Shown: piece after piece, positions 1 through 5,560 of the stretch | Position numbering within the stretch: position 1 is the first letter of the stretch | Layout of the letters: every line of letters starts with the position of its first letter | Assembly: GCA_905479855.1 (NCBI GenBank) | Contig: CAJQOF010000126.1 | Span: forward strand, 1-9,595 | DNA from: an uncultured Cytophagales bacterium | GTDB taxonomy: Bacteria > Bacteroidota > Bacteroidia > Cytophagales > Amoebophilaceae | Reading direction: 5' to 3' | Length of the DNA stretch: 9,595 nucleotides | Notes under the pieces: generated by a model | Databases searched by the model: none | What the model was told of the DNA's origin: nothing | The model's input: the letters and a program-made list of their open reading frames with translations, nothing else | Position numbers and translations under genes: made by a program

Positions 1-341
1 CCTACACGCTGGAAGAAGCTACAGAAAAATCTTCTTTCCCCTTACAGACTGTGCTGGGGCTCAAAGTGGCCGTATGGCAGGGGAAGAAATTGCTTATTAT
101 TAATGACAGCATCAGGGATTTGCCTCGGCTAGCCGAGAAAATATATGTCGACTTTTTGGTAGTGGAGGGTAATGCGGTGAAAACATTGCAGCCACTACTC
201 GATCGGTTTTATTTTGGCACGCTGATTATTGGCACTTGCAACCAACAAGCGTTGGCCCAGCAACTGCAAGAAGAAGCAACCCAGCACGGCCTTTGTAGTC
301 ATTCTTTGTTCCACCAAGGCGCTTTTACTGCTGCTTGGTAG
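1..341 (+). CDS. comEC: ComEC/Rec2-like competence protein, C-terminal end (5' truncated by window)
   Basis: The reading frame is open from the left edge (first full codon at base 3) to a TAG stop at 339-341, so this is the last 112 codons of a longer gene. A GTG at 51 could start a 96-residue ORF, but the frame continues upstream without a stop and no start signal precedes the GTG. The tail has the pattern I associate with the C-terminus of Bacteroidota ComEC: a short beta segment (LKVAVWQGKKLLII), a hydrophobic strand after a basic helix (VDFLVVEGN), a helix, a second strand (FGTLIIGTCN), then a helix ending in a GAF motif just before the stop. ComEC forms the inner-membrane channel that takes up single-stranded DNA during transformation. 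None of its membrane-spanning part lies in this window, so the call rests on the tail pattern only. The gene converges on folD with 13 bases between the stops. Confidence 0.6.
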   Translation, partial: YTLEEATEKSSFPLQTVLGLKVAVWQGKKLLIINDSIRDLPRLAEKIYVDFLVVEGNAVKTLQPLLDRFYFGTLIIGTCNQQALAQQLQEEATQHGLCSHSLFHQGAFTAAW

Positions 342-354
342 ATTGTTACTGAGG

Positions 355-1242
355 CTAGTCTGCAGTGTACGCCCTGTTTTGCGCCGCCCGTAGCGTATTG
401 AGCAACAGCGCCGCAATGGTCATAGGCCCAACTCCACCCGGCACAGGGGTGATGTGGCTACAGCGTGGTGCTACCGCTTCAAAGTCCACATCGCCTTGCA
501 GGCGGTACCCCGCCTTCCTGGTTTTGTCTGGTACACGTGTAATGCCTACATCAATGACCACCACCCCTTCCTTAACCATCTCCGCCGTGATAAGCCCGGG
601 GCTACCCACAGCAGCCACCAGAATATCTGCCTGGCGTGTTAGTTCGCTTAGCTGTTGGGTATGGCTGTGGCAGAGGGTTACTGTGGCATTGCCGGGGTAG
701 CGGTTTTGGCCCATTAAGATGCTGAGGGGGGCACCTACTGTGCTGCTTCTGCCTACAATCACACAGTGCCTCCGGCTGGTTGCAATGTTGTAGTGGTCCA
801 GCAAAGTCAATATGCCGAGCGGTGTGGCCGGCACATGCGCCGGCAAGTTGCGCGCCATTCTGCCATAGTTGAGTGGGTGAAAACCATCTACATCTTTTTC
901 TGGCTTTATACTGTTAATTACTTGCTGCACGCTGATGTGTTGGGGCAGTGGCAGCTGCACAATGAGCCCATCGATTGCTGGATCGTTATTAACCTCTTCA
1001 ATCTGCCGCAACAAGTCCTTCTCTGCAATAGTCTCATGCTGCATGAGGGTGGTGCAGAAGCCCACCTCTTGGCATGCTTTTAGTTTGGCCTTAACGTAAG
1101 TATGGCTGGCGGGGTCGTTGCCAATAAGCATAATGGCCAGGTGGGGCGCCTTGCCACCACTAGCCTGGATCTCACCTACTTGCTGAGAGAGCTTTTGCCG
1201 AATGGCTTGCGCCACTAAGTGGCCGTCTAGGATAGTGGGCAT
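355..1242 (-). CDS. folD: Bifunctional methylenetetrahydrofolate dehydrogenase / methenyltetrahydrofolate cyclohydrolase FolD
   Basis: Cytosolic enzyme that oxidises 5,10-methylene-THF to methenyl-THF with NADP+ and hydrolyses that to 10-formyl-THF, supplying one-carbon units for purines and initiator formyl-Met. The 295-residue length is normal for the family. Visible landmarks are the catalytic Tyr49-x3-Lys53 pair in TYVKAKLKACQEVGF, Gln96 in DGLIVQLPLP, Asp119 in KDVDGFHP, the folate-site segment PATPLGI at 138-144, the nucleotide-binding loop VIVGRSSTVG at 161-170, and the C-terminal signature TPVPGGVGPMT at 265-275. The insertion PGNATVT before the CHSHT motif is typical of Bacteroidota FolD. 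No catalytic residue is missing. The ATG at 1242 gives the usual MPTILDG start. The bases upstream on the coding strand are A/T-rich with no Shine-Dalgarno sequence. The gene may be read through from the MYND gene upstream on the same strand (95-base gap), since I see no TAnnTTTG element of its own. Confidence 0.97.
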   Translation of the reverse strand: MPTILDGHLVAQAIRQKLSQQVGEIQASGGKAPHLAIMLIGNDPASHTYVKAKLKACQEVGFCTTLMQHETIAEKDLLRQIEEVNNDPAIDGLIVQLPLPQHISVQQVINSIKPEKDVDGFHPLNYGRMARNLPAHVPATPLGILTLLDHYNIATSRRHCVIVGRSSTVGAPLSILMGQNRYPGNATVTLCHSHTQQLSELTRQADILVAAVGSPGLITAEMVKEGVVVIDVGITRVPDKTRKAGYRLQGDVDFEAVAPRCSHITPVPGGVGPMTIAALLLNTLRAAQNRAYTAD

Positions 1243-1337
1243 GTTCGTGTATGTATTTATTTTCTAAAAAGAGCTGCCTTGGAGCTACGCATAAGGAAGT
1301 GGCCAAGCTTGTCAGATATGCAAGATTACGCACAAGG

Positions 1338-2390
1338 CTATTTTTTACTTTCTTCAGCGTTTTTCTGGGAATGATTCACTTGCATCAACTTAGTAAAGAG
1401 ACTGCACTTTATAGCAGCATAAAGGGTAGCACATTCCTCGCGAAGTAGCGCTGCAAATGCGCACCCTTCCAGGTGGCAGATACCCGTCTTCTTTAGACCG
1501 TTTTCACATACCCTTCCGGCACCATTACACCCTTCTGAAAGAGAACAGGTTTTCTTATTCCCTGCTTTCCAGTCTGTTTCCTGGCACTTTTTGCTGCAAT
1601 AATATACGGCGATACACCGGCCACATTTTTTTAATGCATCCTCCTGTCTCAATTGTGAGCACCCACCGCACCGAAGTTGTTGCTTAGCAAGTTTTAACTT
1701 CTTTTTATGTTTTCTCGGGCTGTCTTTCTTTTTAGAAAGATTACTTTCGGCTTTGGCGCGACTATATAATTGAGCATGCATCTCGGGTGCAGCTATGCTA
1801 ACCAATGTTGACAGTGCTGCATTATTCAGTTCCATAGCCTTACTCATCGTTTTAGAGGCAAAAACGATACTATCGAGAGATTTTACGAAACTTTCTTCCA
1901 TGGTTCGTACCTCTTGTTCATTTTGGAGGGCTTTCCTCACACTATCCATGGATGGAACTGCTTTATTCAGTTCTGCTGCTCTTTCTTTTTGCGTAAGCGT
2001 GCGCATAGTCGTAAAAAAAACGCCTGTCTCTTTGCTTGCTTCTGGCATGAAATTGCTGAACACTTGCACTTTTACCCTATTTTGTTGAGCGAACCTGTTC
2101 CTAGCGTTGGGATTGTTGGCTATCTCTTTGAGCACTGCCATAGAAAACGCTGCTTTGATTATCTCTTTTTGCGCCAAGTATTCGTGCATTTGGGATAGTT
2201 CTGGCGCAGATAAAGGATAGTCCTGAATATCGCAACCAAACTGGATTAAAAATTGCTTATCCATTTCAGCGTGAAGATCCCCTTGCGCATCTTTTTTAGT
2301 GGGATCAGTGTTTTCCATTCCCCTACGAATCTCTTGGTTGGAGGAACAACTAGCTAAAAAGAACATGATCATTACTAAAGCCTCTTTCAT
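1338..2390 (-). CDS. Predicted lipoprotein with a C-terminal MYND-type zinc finger
   Basis: A 350-residue protein of unknown function. Residues 1-15 form a short lipoprotein signal peptide: a hydrophobic stretch, then lipobox L-A-S-C with Cys15 as the lipidation site. This predicts export and membrane anchoring. Residues about 40-215 look mainly helical and match nothing I recognise. A lysine-rich linker (about 217-236) precedes a MYND finger at 241-282: C241-x2-C244, C256-x2-C259, then YYC265-x3-C269-Q, W274 and C282. The usual seventh ligand, His, is Asn278 (AAT). The tail after the finger holds more cysteines (288, 295, 305, 310, 320, 329). MYND fingers are protein-interaction modules common in eukaryotes and rare in bacteria, so a host-directed role is plausible but inferred. 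By-eye counts on a few lines put its G+C near 42%, against about 50-60% in sampled folD and groEL lines, which hints at separate origin. The ATG at 2390 is chosen because it places the lipobox correctly. Confidence 0.8.
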   Translation of the reverse strand: MKEALVMIMFFLASCSSNQEIRRGMENTDPTKKDAQGDLHAEMDKQFLIQFGCDIQDYPLSAPELSQMHEYLAQKEIIKAAFSMAVLKEIANNPNARNRFAQQNRVKVQVFSNFMPEASKETGVFFTTMRTLTQKERAAELNKAVPSMDSVRKALQNEQEVRTMEESFVKSLDSIVFASKTMSKAMELNNAALSTLVSIAAPEMHAQLYSRAKAESNLSKKKDSPRKHKKKLKLAKQQLRCGGCSQLRQEDALKKCGRCIAVYYCSKKCQETDWKAGNKKTCSLSEGCNGAGRVCENGLKKTGICHLEGCAFAALLREECATLYAAIKCSLFTKLMQVNHSQKNAEESKK

Positions 2391-2427
2391 GTATATTTTT
2401 ATTTGTTTTTATGTTATTATCAGTTTC

Positions 2428-2468
2428 TGGACATCATGATACGGGCCTCAAAACCCAGGGAATGTCCA
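2428..2468. repeat. Inverted repeat upstream of the MYND lipoprotein gene
   Basis: TGGACAT (2428-2434) and ATGTCCA (2462-2468) are perfect 7-bp inverted arms 27 bases apart, with an inner GGG (2443-2445) and CCC (2454-2456) that could extend the pairing. The element lies 38 bases upstream of the MYND gene's ATG. It could be an operator, part of a 5' leader structure, or chance. No T-run follows it on the coding strand, so it is not a standard terminator. The rest of the 216-base gap (2391-2606) holds nothing I can name. Confidence 0.35.
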
Positions 2469-2606
2469 TGTTAAAGTTTACAAAAGCCGCTGCTCTCTCC
2501 CATAGCGAGGTTGTGTGGCTACTGCTTCCTTTACATTGACGGGTAAATCTCATGTACAGACGTGCAAATACTGCCTGCCTTCTATTTTTCCTGCACCTTG
2601 ACGACT

Positions 2607-3005
2607 CTATGGCATAGCACTCCGCAACTTTTCACCAATCTGCTCAAGTGATAGCACTTCCGCTGCAGATGGCGGTACTTCCGTAAGCTGCAGCTTGGGC
2701 GCTGTGTGCACTGGGATAAGGTGGATATGGGCGTGCGGTACCTCAAAGCCCGCCACATGCATAATTACACGGCGGCAACTTATTTCTTGTTTAAGGGTGG
2801 CTGCCACCTTCTGTGTAAATGCCATCAATGCCTGCAAGGCATCGCTCTCAAGAGCAAAGAGGTCGTCTACTTCTTGCTTAGCCGCCACAAGCGTATGACC
2901 TGTTGCTAACGGATTGATGTCCAAGAAGGCAATATGGTTTTCGTCCTCAGCCACAATGTGTGCTGGCACTTCTCTGTTAATGATGCGTGTGAAGATGGTG
3001 GCCAT
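2607..3005 (-). CDS. HIT-family (histidine triad) nucleotide hydrolase/transferase
   Basis: A small cytosolic protein of the HINT branch of the HIT superfamily. Family members cleave nucleotide phosphoramidates such as adenosine 5'-phosphoramidate and aminoacyl-AMP; the physiological substrate here is unknown. Of 132 residues, the key motif is H91-A-H93-I-H95-L-I-P, with the middle His93 as the expected nucleophile, preceded by GFEVPH. The N-terminus has the standard IFTRIINREVPAHIV start and the FLDINPLATGHTLV segment (27-40). A longer reading from an ATG at 3035 would add ten residues; I prefer 3005 because homologues begin with M-A-x-IF and because a promoter element at 3058-3065 then leaves a 52-base leader. 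It lies directly downstream of the groEL terminator, so it is probably transcribed on its own. The nearest gene downstream on the strand, the MYND lipoprotein gene, starts 216 bases away. Confidence 0.93.
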   Translation of the reverse strand: MATIFTRIINREVPAHIVAEDENHIAFLDINPLATGHTLVAAKQEVDDLFALESDALQALMAFTQKVAATLKQEISCRRVIMHVAGFEVPHAHIHLIPVHTAPKLQLTEVPPSAAEVLSLEQIGEKLRSAMP

Positions 3006-3057
3006 TAGTAGATTTTTGGATTGTGCAATCGCCAAGCATCAGTGCTCAGATAGTGGG

Positions 3058-3065
3058 CAAAGTTA
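3058..3065 (-). promoter_or_regulatory. Bacteroidota-type -7 promoter element (TAACTTTG) for the HIT gene
   Basis: On the minus strand this reads TAACTTTG, an exact match to the Bacteroidota primary sigma-factor -7 consensus TAnnTTTG, 52 bases upstream of the HIT start codon. No clean TTTG -33 box is present, but the T-run of the groEL terminator (3086 to 3080) sits about where one would be. Confidence 0.6.
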
Positions 3066-3079
3066 ACTTTCTTGCCCAT

Positions 3080-3109
3080 AAAAAAACCCGAGCCTTGCGG
3101 ACCCGGGTT
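3080..3109 (-). terminator. Rho-independent terminator of the groES-groEL operon
   Basis: On the minus strand, arms AACCCG and CGGGTT (3104-3109 with 3085-3090) form a GC-rich stem, extended internally by CC/GG pairs around a TTGC-type loop, and are followed by a run of seven T (3086 to 3080). It begins about 27 bases after the groEL stop codon. On the plus strand the hairpin is followed by TATTTTTT, but no plus-strand gene needs it. Confidence 0.88.
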
Positions 3110-3135
3110 ATATTTTTTGTGCGAAAATGACTCAA

Positions 3136-4773
3136 CTACATCATTCCGCCCATGCCGCCGCCCATTGGGGGCATGCCGGCAGCACCAGCTTTATCATCTG
3201 CTGGCTCTTCTGCCACCACACATTCGGTGGTGAGGAGCAACGAAGCAATCGATGCTGCATTCTCTAGCGCTAGCCTGGTCACTTTGGTGGGGTCAATCAC
3301 CCCAGCTGCGTAGAGGTTTTCGTATACCTCTGTTCTTGCATTGTAACCAAAGTCGTCTTTGCCTTCTTTTACTTTCTGCACAATGATAGCCCCTTCTACG
3401 CCTGCATTTTCCACGATGGTTCTTAGGGGAGCTTCCAACGCAGACCGAACAATGGCAACGCCAGTAGCCTGATCTTTGTTGTCTACCTCAATGGCATCCA
3501 GTGCACTGATTGTACGAATAAGCGCCACGCCACCGCCTGGTACGATCCCTTCTTGAATAGCTGCTCTGGTAGCATGCAAGGCATCATCTACGCGGTCTTT
3601 GGTCTCCTTCATCTCCACTTCGGTAGCTGCACCAATGTAGAGAATGGCTACCCCGCCAGAAAGCTTGGCCAAACGCTCTTGCAGCTTCTCCTTGTCATAG
3701 TCAGAGGAAACACTCTCTATCTGCGTCTTCAGCTGGCTTACACGCGCTTCAATTTCCTCCGCCTTGCCACTTCCATTCACAATCACGGTATTGTCCTTAT
3801 CCATCTTCACTTTCTCTGCAGTACCTAGATAGTCGATAGTAGCGTTCTCTAGCTTGTAGCCGCGCTCTTCCGAGATCATCGTACCACCTGTAAGCACCGC
3901 TATATCCTCTAGCATCGCCTTTCTTCTGTCGCCAAAGCCAGGCGCTTTTACCGCCGCTATTTTTAGGGAGCCACGTATTTTGTTCACGACCAAAGTAGCT
4001 AAGGCTTCCCCATCTACGTCTTCCGCAATAATCAACAAAGGCCTCCCGGTTTGCGAAACAGCCTCAAGCACAGGCAGCAATTCCTTCATGGAAGAGACCT
4101 TCTTGTCGTAGATGAGGATGTAAGGGTTCTCAAGCTCCGTCTCCATCTTCTCCGTGTTGGTCACAAAGTAAGGAGAAAGGTAACCACGGTCAAACGCCAT
4201 GCCCTCCACCACCTTCACCTCTGTGGCCGTTCCTTTCGCTTCCTCCACCGTAATCACGCCATCCTTGCCCACTTTCTCCATTGCATCAGCAATCATCTTA
4301 CCAATCGTGCTATCATTGTTAGCCGAGATAGTAGCCACTTGCTTTATCTCTTTGGAAGCACTGATGGACTTCGACATTGCCTTCAACGCTTCTACCACGG
4401 CTACAATTGCTTTATCAATACCCCGCTTTAAGTCCAAAGGGATAGCACCTGCCGTCACGTTCTTAATACCGTGGGTAAAAATCGCTTGTGCCAATAGCGT
4501 AGCCGTAGTGGTACCATCGCCAGCGCTGTCTGCTGTTTTGGAGGCCACTTCCTTCACCAGCTGCGCGCCTACGTTTTCTACTGGATCCTTTAGGTCAATT
4601 TCTTTGGCTACCGAAACACCATCTTTGGTAACGCCGGGTGCACCAAATTTTTTGTCTAGGATAACATTCCGCCCTTTGGGCCCAAGCGTAAGTTTGACGG
4701 CATTGGCCATCGTGTCTACGCCTTTCTTCAGCTTTTCTCTCGCTTCTGAATTAAAAAGTATAATTTTTGCCAT
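3136..4773 (-). CDS. groEL: 60 kDa chaperonin GroEL
   Basis: ATP-driven folding chamber, a tetradecamer of two stacked heptameric rings capped by GroES in the cytosol. The 545-residue length is standard. Landmarks are LGPKGRN (30-36) and GDGTTTAT (85-92) in the ATP site, the apical segment around [28 protein letters not shown] in the apical domain, IVPGGGVAL in the ATP-site region near the C-terminal equatorial part, and the flexible Gly-Met tail ending GGGMGGMM. No truncation or missing key residue is seen. It follows groES with a 50-base gap and no terminator between them, so the two form the usual operon. The leader is A-rich (AAAAAGAACAAGCGAT before the ATG) with no Shine-Dalgarno sequence, as is common in Bacteroidota. 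I found no CIRCE inverted repeat in front of the operon, so HrcA control is not supported. Confidence 0.99.
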   Translation of the reverse strand: MAKIILFNSEAREKLKKGVDTMANAVKLTLGPKGRNVILDKKFGAPGVTKDGVSVAKEIDLKDPVENVGAQLVKEVASKTADSAGDGTTTATLLAQAIFTHGIKNVTAGAIPLDLKRGIDKAIVAVVEALKAMSKSISASKEIKQVATISANNDSTIGKMIADAMEKVGKDGVITVEEAKGTATEVKVVEGMAFDRGYLSPYFVTNTEKMETELENPYILIYDKKVSSMKELLPVLEAVSQTGRPLLIIAEDVDGEALATLVVNKIRGSLKIAAVKAPGFGDRRKAMLEDIAVLTGGTMISEERGYKLENATIDYLGTAEKVKMDKDNTVIVNGSGKAEEIEARVSQLKTQIESVSSDYDKEKLQERLAKLSGGVAILYIGAATEVEMKETKDRVDDALHATRAAIQEGIVPGGGVALIRTISALDAIEVDNKDQATGVAIVRSALEAPLRTIVENAGVEGAIIVQKVKEGKDDFGYNARTEVYENLYAAGVIDPTKVTRLALENAASIASLLLTTECVVAEEPADDKAGAAGMPPMGGGMGGMM

Positions 4774-4823
4774 ATCGCTTGTTCTTTTTAGTTAAACGTT
4801 AATTTTTTAGAAGATTGTTGGGC

Positions 4824-5102
4824 TCACACCACTGCATAGATATCCGACTCGCGCATAATCATATAGTCAGTGCCATCAACAGCCACCTCGGTGCCACCAT
4901 ATTTTCCATAGAGGACGTTGTCGCCAACTTTCAGGGTCATGGGTTCATCCTTTTTACCAGGCCCCACGGCTACTACCGTGCCCTTCTGGGGTTTTTCTTT
5001 GGCTGTATCTGGAATGATGATACCGCTCTTTGTTTTTTCGTCAGCATTGGCAGGCGCTACCAACACCCGGTCTGCTAGGGGTTTGATATTTACATTGCTC
5101 AT
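4824..5102 (-). CDS. groES: 10 kDa co-chaperonin GroES
   Basis: Heptameric lid that binds GroEL, closes the folding chamber and helps trigger ATP-dependent release. The 92 residues match the family length. Visible features are the N-terminal [10 protein letters not shown] strand, the mobile loop at about 17-33 with the hydrophobic GroEL-contact tripeptide Ile28-Ile29-Ile30 followed by Pro31, the roof-region segment [10 protein letters not shown], and the C-terminal [11 protein letters not shown]...[13 protein letters not shown]. It is the first gene of the groES-groEL operon. The ATG at 5102 gives the expected start. Upstream on the coding strand lie a TAGCTTTG -7 element at 5253-5246 and a sigma-54-like half-site nearer the gene. 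Confidence 0.98.
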   Translation of the reverse strand: MSNVNIKPLADRVLVAPANADEKTKSGIIIPDTAKEKPQKGTVVAVGPGKKDEPMTLKVGDNVLYGKYGGTEVAVDGTDYMIMRESDIYAVV

Positions 5103-5159
5103 AATCTATAGGTTGTTTAAGGTTAAAAAAACTGATGCTTACCGGTGTCTAGCTCCTTA

Positions 5160-5175
5160 TCACATACCGTGCCAA
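5160..5175 (-). promoter_or_regulatory. Possible sigma-54-like promoter half-site upstream of groES
   Basis: On the minus strand TTGGCACG matches the sigma-54 -24 element exactly (YTGGCACG). At the correct spacing the -12 element reads GTGA instead of TTGC, so the near-invariant GC is not met. It lies about 58 bases upstream of the groES ATG, a sensible promoter position. A functional role is uncertain. Confidence 0.25.
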
Positions 5176-5245
5176 AAAAGCACAATGAAGACACGCGTCA
5201 CATAATAGTAGCCAATGCATCGCAAAGGGAAGGACCAAGACCTGA

Positions 5246-5253
5246 CAAAGCTA
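5246..5253 (-). promoter_or_regulatory. Bacteroidota-type -7 promoter element (TAGCTTTG) for groES-groEL
   Basis: On the minus strand this reads TAGCTTTG, an exact TAnnTTTG match. A TTG lies 22 bases upstream of it and may serve as the -33 box. Transcription would start about 5240, giving a leader of roughly 140 bases before groES, long enough to hold regulatory structure. Confidence 0.45.
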
Positions 5254-5307
5254 CAGGTTTGGTAAGAATAAAATGCAAGTTTGTGGTAGCACCTGCAAGA
5301 ACGCGCT

Positions 5308-5388
5308 TGCTCTCCTTGCTGAAAAGTTGCCCTCTACTACTATTGTTTTATGGAGGGTATCTCTCTTCTTGGGGGGGCAAGGAGAGCA
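5308..5388. repeat. Nested inverted repeats with perfect 12-bp outer arms
   Basis: TGCTCTCCTTGC (5308-5319) and GCAAGGAGAGCA (5377-5388) are perfect 12-bp inverted arms, 57 bases apart. Inside them CCCTC (5330-5334) and GAGGG (5353-5357) can form a second stem. The 3' arm is preceded by a run of seven G. No transposase or target-site duplication is visible. It may be a structured RNA, a protein-binding site, or a remnant of a small mobile element. Confidence 0.6.
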
Positions 5389-5560
5389 CCACGCTCTGTT
5401 TCCACCAAATATTGGTTGCAGAACTGAACACTTTTAGGACATATTTTGCCATTATTGGGCTCCAAACCCACTATCCTTTGAAAACTCTTGCATAACTTTT
5501 TGAAACCAACCACGCTTTCCGTTGCTTTGCGGGTACAAATAAGCATTGCCCCATTTCATT

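Larger units (their letters stand above)
5103..5560. other. Non-coding region between the divergent groES and ABC transporter genes
   Basis: A 458-base gap with no convincing gene. It should hold the leftward groES promoter(s) and any rightward promoter for the ABC transporter. On the plus strand TATCCTTTG at 5472-5480 resembles TAnnTTTG with one extra base, with a TTTG 23 bases upstream, and is a weak candidate for the ABC gene. The middle holds nested inverted repeats (5308-5388). A 68-codon minus-strand ORF (5340-5546) and a 116-codon plus-strand ORF (5145-5495) exist, but neither resembles a known protein and they overlap each other. I see no tRNA, SRP RNA or tmRNA hallmarks. Confidence 0.6.

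Noticed and set aside
1266..1286. Possible terminator downstream of the MYND gene on the minus strand
   Set aside because: The stem has only four base pairs (AGCT/AGCT) before a run of five T, too weak to support.
4199..4795. 198-codon plus-strand ORF antisense to groEL
   Set aside because: It is a shadow of the strongly conserved groEL reading frame; the low-complexity Ser/Thr/Ala content reflects reversed groEL codons.
5103..5260. CIRCE element (HrcA operator) before groES
   Set aside because: No TTAGCACTC-N9-GAGTGCTAA-like repeat is present.
5340..5546. 68-codon minus-strand ORF starting divergently from the ABC gene
   Set aside because: It lies over the inverted repeat, resembles no protein I know, and has no promoter element. 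It is probably a chance ORF.
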